Of a stretch of DNA of 64,000 nt, positions 56,164 to 64,000 are shown one piece after another. The stretch comes from Magnaporthiopsis rhizophila (taxonomy: Eukaryota; Ascomycota; Sordariomycetes; Magnaporthales; Magnaporthaceae). Position numbers and translations under genes: made by a program. Under the pieces are notes generated by a model. That model did no database searches. It was given only the letters and a program-made list of their open reading frames with translations, and was not told where the DNA came from. The stretch is taken from assembly GCA_003049465.1 (NCBI GenBank), contig PYSS01000129.1, positions 1-64,000 on the forward strand. The letters run 5' to 3'. Within the stretch, counting starts at the first letter, position 1; each line of letters starts with the position of its first letter.

Positions 56164-57076
56164 TTTTTTATCCTTGTGTTAATTCCACAACGTGATATGT
56201 CTATCAAGGGTGAAAGCACGATGCGGGGAGATGCGCTCCTTTTCTACCCACGACAGCCCGACCAACCACGGGCTATCCTTCTCCGCGTTGGCGGACGGTG
56301 ACGAACCGGGAATAGATGTAGCAATTAGAAACAGCCAAAACAAAAACAATCGGTTAACTAACGGATAAATATGGCAGCCCTGACACCGCGGAGACGGCTG
56401 CGACCCGAGGCGTTATTCGCTCAAAAAGTGTGGTATCCAACCGTGCAGTGAGAAAAGCGCTCCGAGACAAGGGGTTGTCCCGACAAACCAATCATCCACG
56501 GTATTTCCCATCAAGTACAGTACGCTTCTTTTCCTCGGCCGCTGCAGGTCTCATGCTTGAGGCAAGAACGGGCGTCGACGGTGAGCCGCCAGCGACATGA
56601 AAAGCCGCCTACCTCTTGCCCAATTCGGAAATCCCGGGCCAATCAAGGGGGTTACTGCCAGCGTCATTAGCCGGTCTCAGGCTTCCCCAGAGCTGCCCGC
56701 AACTCCTATGCTCAATCCGGTTACGCTCCACCATCACTTCCAGAATAGGCTACCAGCCGAGAGACAAAGAAAACAACCAACAGCGTGCAGCTATCAACAC
56801 GTCTTTACACTAGCCGCGTGTCGTCGGCTTACCATTCGCCAATATGCGGCCATCACGGTCTTCTAGCCTTGGGCCAAGATACATCATCATGTCTGCCCAT
56901 AAACGGAAGAGATATCTCCTGACAAATCCATGCAAGCTTGCTTGTGTGAGGAGAAAATACAGCCCCGCTGGTGCTTTCAGTTTGGGGTCCCGGACACGCG
57001 AGCAACCGGCACAAAAAGAAAAGAAAGGTGAAGAAAAAAAACTTCGAAAATAAGGAATACCCTTTTCACCTTGGCA
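56164..57076 (-). other. Intergenic upstream of the secreted-protein gene
   Basis: About 910 bases; presumed promoter of the secreted-protein gene and 3' flank of the SPX gene. No gene recognised. Confidence 0.5.
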
Positions 57077-58858
57077 TTACTGCAAACTCGAATTGCCCAC
57101 GACCAGCACGAGTAGCGCCCCATTAAGTATGCATATCCCGGTGAAGGAGGCGTAAACCATCAGGGCGTTGACCAGGCCCACGCCCTGTCCCGCGGGCCCT
57201 TCCCGCGTGAGCGTCATGCCCAGCGCCGCGCAGGCACATCCCAGGCTCGCCATGACGCCCACGATGACGCCCGCGTCCACCTCGGCCCGCAGCTTGTGCT
57301 TGCCCGTTGCTATCAGCAGCGAAGCCACGCCCAGGAGCACGAGGGCGGCCGCGTTCGCCCCGACCGTGCCCCAGAATAACATGCGATCTCTGTACCGTGC
57401 GATGCGCTGATCGTTGATGGACGGCAGCGCGGCGAAGCGGGCATCGTAGCCATGCGGAAACTCGGTGTCCCCGTCACTAGCGAGGTCCAGATCTTCCTCA
57501 TCCCCGCTGTATCCAGCCGTCGTCGATGGCCCTGCGCTGCATGCCCCCTCGTCGCGGCTATGTGGGGCGGCGATGCCGTAGGACCCCGATATTGCCATCT
57601 CCGGGTGGAGTGTCCGATCGTTGGTGTTGCCGACTGTGGGCAGCAGCGGCTGTCTCTCGGAACTGCTGCGCGCGGCGAGCCATGCCTTGGCCGTCTCCAC
57701 CGGCATGGACACAAGAGCGGCCAGGGCTGAAAACCCAGGAATTCTTATTTCCTCGTTTTCGGGGTTGACGTAGATAACGTAACCGCCATCATTGTCGCCG
57801 GCCTCGCTGCCGTTATCGTACTCGTTCCAGTAGCTTGTCGGTTGTTGCTGTTGTCGGGGGTGGCTGCCGAAATCGGTTGGTAACACCACTATGCCCCCCG
57901 GCTGGTGTTGTTCACTGTGGCGCCGTGCGGGCGTCGTCGGTCGATCAGCCGGGGTGACGGGAACCGAGTCTGGCGGGGTGATTGCGCGGATCTCGTTGAT
58001 CAAGTCTTCGTACTGCGTCTCGAGCTGGTGGAAGTCGCGATTGGTGAAGCCCTTAGAGTCCGAGAGCACGTTTTCCTTGAATCGGGCGCCGAGCGTTTGC
58101 GAGCCCGTCCACTTCTGTAACGTCACAGAGACAACTGCCGTTAGCGTGACCGGCCCGGCATCTGCACATATTGGCTCGGGTGGCGCAAAACGCCGTTGCC
58201 GTTGCGGAGGGCGGGGCGTTGCCGGTGCCGCTCAAGCGCCGCCAATGGCACTCAGATGTCGCACAGATTACGCACCCTGTACTTCTTCAGTATTTTGCCG
58301 AATGCTGTGACCTGTGCGCCCACAAAGCGCTGGAGATCGCGGATCTCGTCACCGCACTGGACGGCGACCTGGCCGTGGCGCATCAGCCTGCGCTGCCGCT
58401 TGGCCGACATCTTGCGGCGGGCGCATTGTCGGAGGGTGCTGTGGATGGAGTCGGACAGGTGCTGAAGGCGGCGCGAAAGCTCGTCGGCCTTGCTGGTGAC
58501 GAAGAGGCCGACTCGGTCGTGCTGGCGGCACAGTTCGGCGTAGAAGTCGTCCTCGAACTTGCCCAGCTGGGCATCTTGGTGACCGGGGATCGCGATGGCC
58601 CGGACGCCCTGTCCTTTGGTCGTGTGGGCTTTGATGTGATGCTTGAGGGTGTTATAGTCGATATTGTCTATGTATTTAGGAGTAGGAGGGAGCGGCTCAG
58701 TCAGATTGGGACGACTCAAAGTTGCTCGTACGCGTTTGCGCCGAGGCCCACCGAGGTCGCGGCGTCAGAAGCAAAACGAAGAAACAGTAAGCAAACAACA
58801 ACTTACGAAGACTCCATTCTGGGACCGATTCGTGTTCAAATTGATCGCCGTATTTCAT
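57077..58858 (-). CDS. SPX-domain membrane protein (Vtc5-like layout)
   Basis: 493 aa from exons 58858-58807, 58667-58276 and 58114-57077 (phases 1 and 0). Splicing assembles a full N-terminal SPX domain: MKYGDQFEHESVPEWSL|HNIDYNTLKHHIKAHT, then FEDDFYAELCRQHDRV, and FGKILKKYR|KWTGSQ. The N-terminal Tyr/Lys and the KILKKYRK helix form the basic surface that binds inositol pyrophosphates, so it should sense phosphate status. A polar, acidic middle region follows, then a C-terminal block with three hydrophobic segments (AAALVLLGVASLLIA, VIVGVMASLGCACAALGM, VYASFTGICILNGALLVLVV). SPX plus a C-terminal three-segment membrane domain recalls Vtc5, a regulator of vacuolar polyphosphate synthesis, but this protein is much shorter. 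I see no polyphosphate polymerase tunnel domain. Confidence 0.88.
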
Positions 58859-60485
58859 GCTTTGGTCGCCTCGACACGCCTGGGCACCAATTGATGCGCG
58901 GGGCGTCGGGAGGGAAAAGACAACGTGGTTGGTATGCAAGCCCAGTGGTAGCGATGTGACGACGGGGGATGGGGGATGGAGAGAAAGTCCGGAGCGCAGC
59001 ACACGGATATGGGGCTTCTCACGAGACTTGGATCGAACCAGTTCCAAGTCTCGAGCGGCGCCAACGCGCGGAAAGATTTGATTTGGTAAAAAGGATAGAG
59101 CCGGCGCGGGAAAAGAAAAGGCTAGGGCGGGCCGTTGCTTGGAGGAGCGATCAACGTTGAGGGACTAGCAGCGAGAGGGGTGCCAGCCGGTTCTGGTTTA
59201 AAAAGGAGCGAAGGGAAGCAAGCTACCAAGGGTCTGATAGCTCCACGGACAGTTGAGGGCTAGGGGCCTGTGCTCGAGTTTAGTTTGATTGTTTTGTTCA
59301 GATCAAAGTGCCGGGTTCCTGGGCTGGGCTGCTTTGTGCCTGAGTCGGTCTTGCGGATCGGGGAGTTGCAGTCTTCGAAGCGGAGTTGAAAGAAGCCAAG
59401 GGCCAAACGGCGACGTGGTACGAACGAAGACCGACGAGGGCCAGGGGGTCGTGATGTTTATAGTACGGGGGACTCCCAGTTGCACACAGCCGCGATTGGG
59501 AGACGCCAAGAAGATACCTAAAACCTACCAAAGGCAACACACCTAAAACTCCACCCGCGCCGCAATCCGGACGCTCTGTGTTGCGCGCGAGCGAGCGGTG
59601 CCGCACGCACAGGGAGCGACAACTCGAGATCCGTTCACAGCAGCACAGCTGCGGCGACGGTGGGTGGAGCTTTTTTTTGGGCTGGGAAGTCTGAGATCTG
59701 GCTGGCTTTCTTGGCTATGCGACTCTGCGATGCGCGGGCTCCATCGGTGAGTGGGGCCACAGGAGTCAGGGATGTGCGCTGCCCAGGGACAAACCGCTGT
59801 GCGCCGCGCCTGCGCCTTCCTCCAGCTCAAACGCCGTTCTAGATATTCCCGCGCCGAGAGATTCAAGAGTCAAGCCCCATGACAGCGAGCAGATCCGGGA
59901 CGGCAGGAAGAAGCGAAGAACCCCAGACGCGAAACAGCATAAATGGAAATGAGGCACGAGACCTGGCCGGCGGCTTCACGATGAGGGGTTTGGCGAGCAA
60001 AAAGGAGCCCAGGATGTGGTCAGTGGCTGCGAGCTAACAAGGCAGAATGATGTGTTGCCACGAGCAGGGGCAGGCACCTCGGTACCCAGGGTCGGGTCGA
60101 AAGATAAGGGCAGCCGTTGGAGCATGGCCTCCCAAGTCCCGATAGCAGGACACACATTCTCGAGACTTATCTCTTCATTCTTCACCACGCACTTTTCTCG
60201 GAGTTCTGCAAGATCGCCCAGTCTGCACATGCTTGCGCGCTCGAGCCAATGACCTCCCTCTTTCAGCTGATGGCGTGTCCCCTAGTCCGCCGCCAACTCT
60301 CGGCAGCTGCAGCAAGGGCTAGGTGGTACTGGAATCGACCGACTAGATTCCCTGGGGAGCCAAAGTTCGTGGACCGCTGGTGTTGTGCCAATCGCGTCAA
60401 TAGCTCGGCGGGCAACGCCTAGAACTTTTCAAACGGAGTTATGGGGTTTTCGGCCATTCTTTTTATTTTGCTTTTTTTCTTCTTT
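58859..60485 (-). other. Intergenic upstream of the SPX gene
   Basis: About 1.6 kb without a supported gene. ORFs on both strands (for example 59543-59866 minus, 60117-60422 plus) show no domains. Probably SPX promoter and leader. Confidence 0.5.
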
Positions 60486-60770
60486 TTAAAACTTCTTGGC
60501 CCTTTTGCTGGGAGCTGGCTTGTCAGTGGTTGGCATTTCCTCGTACGCCATCTGATTTAGCTTTACGGTTTCCGTTGAGAGATTAACACCCCGGAAAATC
60601 AGGACGAACCCTTCTGGACCAATGAAAGGTCTCGATGAGATGAGTGCTGGCGTTGACAACGAACTCTGAAAACGTTCCATCTCTGCACCCTCAATTAACC
60701 CTTTCTCTTTTCCGCAGCAGTAAAACCCAAGGCTCTGGCCTGTCTCCTGATCATCTATAAAGGATGCCAT
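60486..60770 (-). CDS. Possible orphan small protein, 94 aa
   Basis: From an ATG at 60770 the frame reads MASFIDDQETGQSLGF, FYCCGKEKGLIEGAEMERF, ISSRPFIGPEGFVLIFRGVN and ends PAPSKRAKKF with TAA. Third codon positions are much less GC-rich than in neighbouring genes. A17 (T17 in the sense of the ORF) precedes the start. No family is recognised. It could be a real orphan, a fragment of a transposon or an exon of a longer gene, or chance. Confidence 0.25.
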   Translation of the reverse strand: MASFIDDQETGQSLGFYCCGKEKGLIEGAEMERFQSSLSTPALISSRPFIGPEGFVLIFRGVNLSTETVKLNQMAYEEMPTTDKPAPSKRAKKF

Positions 60771-61903
60771 TTTGAAAAGAGAAAAAAAAAAAAAAAAAGT
60801 CAAAGAGAGAACACCCCGACCCTGCATGCGTATTGCATCGTCTCTATCCCGGCCCCGTTTCCAGATGACCCAGCCGATGCTCTCGCGGAGAGGGGACAGC
60901 GGGCCCGGAAAACTGACTCTTGGCGCGGGAAACGCTCCCTCGCTTACAATCCATGGTCGATGTCCCTGGATCGCGTCTTTTCTGCTACTCTACTCAGTTT
61001 CTCCTAAGTAAGGGTTGGTTTACGTAGTTTCATTCCTTTCGATACAGGTTTTGCCCTCGCCCCAAGGGGTAGGCAGGCTCTAATATCATCCCGCTTCTTT
61101 CGTTAGCTTGCAGACAGCGCCAGGGGCAAAAGTCTTAAGCGAGCGCCCGATAGTATGTACATAGGCGTCATTGGGTCGCCCCCACGCCGCCCAATCGACC
61201 AATGACCGCGATCGTCGCGGAGAAGCACGGCGACCCCGCGGCGCAGTAGCCTCATTTTTGCATTACATATATGGAGCCAGCCGGCTTTAACAGTACCAAC
61301 ACGCAGCGATGTTGCCCCGCTGGCCCCGGGGAGTCGGCTTTTCTACCGAGCTGGGTACAGTCTTGTAAGCGAGGCTATTGGCTTTCGTCCACGTTGGTGA
61401 TCCAGAGAATTGGGCGAATAAAAAAGAAGAGGGGAGAAATGCAACGCTCATCTCGGCAATTTCGGATGTCACGTCCACCTACCACCCCGGAGAAAGAGGG
61501 GACGTTTTATGGCTTGTAAAGAAAAAAGAAAGAAAAAATCATCTGTTGGACGCGGCGACAAGCAGTCGATGACCTGTTCACCTGCTCGATGACGCTCATA
61601 CGTGACATGTCGGCAGATCCTGGTGTTGCACGGCATCACGCCCGCAAAACATTTAGCCAAAAAGATATTCCACCCGGAGTGGCGAATGAAACGACGGACG
61701 ACCGAGGGGGCGGAGGAGAATACAATACTATCATAGCACGTTGACCAAATAGTAACATGGGCCGGTGGCGCACTGTGGATTTTGGATGGGATGTCCGCGT
61801 TATTTTTTGGCCAACGTGCATAGATACTTCGTTGGTGGAGACTATAGATGGATGAAGAAATGAGGAATTTCTGACAAAGGAGCTGATATCAACAAAACGC
61901 CGT
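60771..61903. other. Intergenic before the NRPS-like gene
   Basis: About 1.1 kb, 3' flank of the NRPS-like gene, with an A17 tract at 60782-60798. No supported gene. Confidence 0.5.
60782..60798 (+). repeat. A17 homopolymer
   Basis: Uninterrupted A run just upstream of the candidate orphan ORF. Confidence 0.95.
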
Positions 61904-64000
61904 TCAGAAACCCCACTGCCTGCACCAGTGCACCATGAGCTCAGGGGTAACGGCCTCGAGCTTAGCAAATGTCGGGCTGATGCCCACCGTCCTAGCCAAC
62001 TCGTACGTCTGAGGGATCGCCGTCTCAGCTGCCAGGGCCCGGTAAAAGTCTAGCAGCCTGACCGCCGGGTTCCTCTCGATCTGGTCCTCCACCGCCCCCG
62101 TCTCGGCCGCGCTCCGCTCCAGCGCCTCCACCCACTCGGGTAGAGGCACGAGCTTACGGATCCGCTCCGGGCCGTAGAACTCCTTTACCCCTTCGGCCAG
62201 GAGCGCCCACTTTGCGGCAGTGGGGTTGACGCCGTGGTAGTAGCCCTCGACTTCGCCAGGCGGCGCCGCCCAGCCCTCGCGGCGCGGCAGCACGCCGGCG
62301 ACCTCGAGCACCAGGGCCGCAACGTCTTCGATGGGCGTCCAGTCGACACCGCCCATGCCGCCCAGGTCCGAGGGTAAGAGACCGAGGTGCAGCGAGCTGC
62401 GGACCAGCGTCGGCAGCCACTCGCGACGCGTCCACTCGCCCTCGGCGGACCGCGGCCCAGCAATTTGGCCGACGCGGATGATAGCGCTCGGGATCCCCGC
62501 CCGGGCGCGCGCCTCGTCGAGGATCAGGGACGCCACAAGCTTGGACTGCCCGTAGCCCAAGCTGGGCAGGCCGAGGTCCAGCAGCTGCCGCTCGGGCACG
62601 GGCGCGGGCCCTCGCCAAGAGTCAACGGTGCCGATGCTGCTGACGAAGGCGATGGGCACTCGGCGCGCGCACGCCGCCGAGAAGTTGACGAGGTGGCGGA
62701 CGCCGCGGACCGACGGCTCAAAGGTGGCGATGCTCATGTTGAAGTTGACGGGCCAAGCGTTGTGCACGACGCGGTCCGTCTCGGCCAACAGACTGTCATA
62801 AACGTCTGGGGCCAGCCCGAACTGGGGCTTAGAGGGATCGGCGCACAGGAATTCGGCTTTGGCCAAGGCGGTGTCCAGCCCCCTTTCCGTGTTGGCCTGG
62901 AGCTGCCGCTTGCGTGCATCCTCGGTCCTGTTGATGCATATGACCTTGGCGACCGAGGGTGAGGCCTGGAGCTGTTCGAGCAAGTAGGACCCGAGCCCGC
63001 CAGTTGTGCCGGTAACTATGACGACCTGCCCCTCAGACCTCGGTGCGGGCTTTTCCTTCTGTGTGACCGGGTCGGGGAGGCGTTGGGTGTACTTGTCCAG
63101 CTGGGCTTGCATCGTTTTGATGCTGGAATCGACACCGTTGACGCCGTTCGTCTGGCCATTCTGCTTCCCGTGGTCCTCGTTGACGACTTTCCGCATCAGG
63201 TACGAAGCCAGCTGGTTTGGGGTAGGGTTGGCATAGATGAACCTCGGCGCAACTGCATCTGTGGGCACCTCCTTGCCGGTGGCCGTCTCCAAAGCCTTGC
63301 GCAAGATCCTCGACGATTGGATGGTCAACAGGGAGTCCACCCCGACAGTGTACAGATCCGTCTCGACATCCAAGCTCACGCCTCTTTCCTCGAGACCGGC
63401 CAAGCGGCTGAATAGCTCCGCTATCGACCGCGCGAGCGCCTGATCCGAAGACAGATCCGGGACAAAAATGTGCCCGTTGAGAGGGCTGTTGTCGTCACCG
63501 CCGTTGAGGTCCCCATGATCACCGGCCTTCCGGTACAGCGCCGCGACCTCATCGGTGTACAGCTTCACAGCAGCGTAGCGCTGGATACTGCCCTTGGCGG
63601 CGCGAGGGAAGGGCTTGTCCGGGTTGGTGACAGCCACCAGCTGCCGGACAATGCGGCCGTGCGCCACAGTCTCCTCGTTGATGCGCTCCACGGCCGGCCA
63701 AACGCGGGCGATGAGCGCCTCCTGCTCCTCCGGGGTCGTGGCGAGGCCGTCGGCTGGCTCGATCAAGAGCGCGGCTTGGAAATAACCCTGCCCCACGACG
63801 AGCGCGCCCTTCACCTCCGGGAGGCTGGCGATAGCAGTCTCGATGCTAACGGGGTTGAGCTTCTCGCCATTGGAGAAAACGATGATATCATCGGAGCGCC
63901 CGCGGTATTTCCAGAGATCCGGTATGGTCGGGTGCTTAATGTACAGATCCTTGGTGCTGTACTCGGTCGCTTCAGGGAAGATGTAGAACGCAGTCTGCTC
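61904..64000 (-). CDS. NRPS-like adenylation-thiolation-reductase enzyme (5' part outside window)
   Basis: The 698 C-terminal residues, open to the window edge. Order: end of the adenylation domain (YRGRSDDIIVFSNGEKLNP, A8; RAAKGSIQR with the A10 Lys), a thiolation domain with the phosphopantetheine Ser in VGVDSLLTIQ, a linker rich in Asn/Gly, then a thioester reductase: NADPH-binding VIVTGTTGGLGSYLLEQL, SSIGTV and catalytic Tyr-Lys in GYGQSKLVA, with the late motif GVDWTPIEDVAALVLEV. Such A-T-R proteins activate a carboxylic acid, load it on the carrier and release it as aldehyde or alcohol. The substrate pocket is outside the window. The C-terminus WCRQWGF* is intact. It may belong to a biosynthetic cluster to the right. 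Confidence 0.95.
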   Translation of the reverse strand, partial: EQTAFYIFPEATEYSTKDLYIKHPTIPDLWKYRGRSDDIIVFSNGEKLNPVSIETAIASLPEVKGALVVGQGYFQAALLIEPADGLATTPEEQEALIARVWPAVERINEETVAHGRIVRQLVAVTNPDKPFPRAAKGSIQRYAAVKLYTDEVAALYRKAGDHGDLNGGDDNSPLNGHIFVPDLSSDQALARSIAELFSRLAGLEERGVSLDVETDLYTVGVDSLLTIQSSRILRKALETATGKEVPTDAVAPRFIYANPTPNQLASYLMRKVVNEDHGKQNGQTNGVNGVDSSIKTMQAQLDKYTQRLPDPVTQKEKPAPRSEGQVVIVTGTTGGLGSYLLEQLQASPSVAKVICINRTEDARKRQLQANTERGLDTALAKAEFLCADPSKPQFGLAPDVYDSLLAETDRVVHNAWPVNFNMSIATFEPSVRGVRHLVNFSAACARRVPIAFVSSIGTVDSWRGPAPVPERQLLDLGLPSLGYGQSKLVASLILDEARARAGIPSAIIRVGQIAGPRSAEGEWTRREWLPTLVRSSLHLGLLPSDLGGMGGVDWTPIEDVAALVLEVAGVLPRREGWAAPPGEVEGYYHGVNPTAAKWALLAEGVKEFYGPERIRKLVPLPEWVEALERSAAETGAVEDQIERNPAVRLLDFYRALAAETAIPQTYELARTVGISPTFAKLEAVTPELMVHWCRQWGF

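Overview
The window is nuclear DNA of a filamentous ascomycete, most likely a Sordariomycete. The protein-coding genes are GC-rich and carry short introns (about 40-280 bases) with GTRNGT-like donors and CTRAC/GCTGAC branch motifs about 20-30 bases before the acceptor. Several families are typical of Pezizomycotina: KEX1, a QutR/QA-1S-like repressor, a Zn2Cys6 factor, an NRPS-like reductase and a lineage-expanded protein of about 1000 residues. I re-derived exon joins by checking phase across each splice and by family conservation. I found no rRNA, tRNA, CRISPR array or intact transposon. There is one assembly gap of 90 N (39814-39903).

Layout. 0.1-24 kb is gene-dense: a large uncharacterised fungal-family protein (+), a 14-TM-type MFS transporter (+), an acidic/low-complexity putative nuclear protein (+), methionyl-tRNA formyltransferase (+), a STF2/TMA10-like hydrophilin whose start codon appears to be created by splicing (-), Dre2 (+), a class I methyltransferase (-), KEX1 carboxypeptidase (-), Sfm1 arginine methyltransferase with an 18-base microexon (+), and a class 1 dihydroorotate dehydrogenase paralogue (+). 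24-48 kb is dominated by non-coding DNA. A QutR-like degenerate AROM-type regulator (+) lies between a 5.2 kb and a 13.1 kb gene-free stretch, and a Zn2Cys6 factor (+) follows. The gene-free DNA carries long T/A homopolymers, dispersed TACCTACC motifs and microsatellites. 51.6-59 kb is dense again: nitronate monooxygenase (+), folylpolyglutamate synthase (-), a four-cysteine small secreted protein (-) and an SPX-domain membrane protein (-). At the right edge an NRPS-like A-T-R reductase (-) runs out of the window, which may be the border of a secondary-metabolite locus.

How the genes relate. Most are independent housekeeping functions: one-carbon/mitochondrial initiation (FMT, FPGS), Fe-S assembly (Dre2), ribosome-linked modification (Sfm1, TMA10-like) and protein processing (KEX1). 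They do not form one pathway. The notable unit is two regulatory genes embedded in about 18 kb of gene-free DNA.
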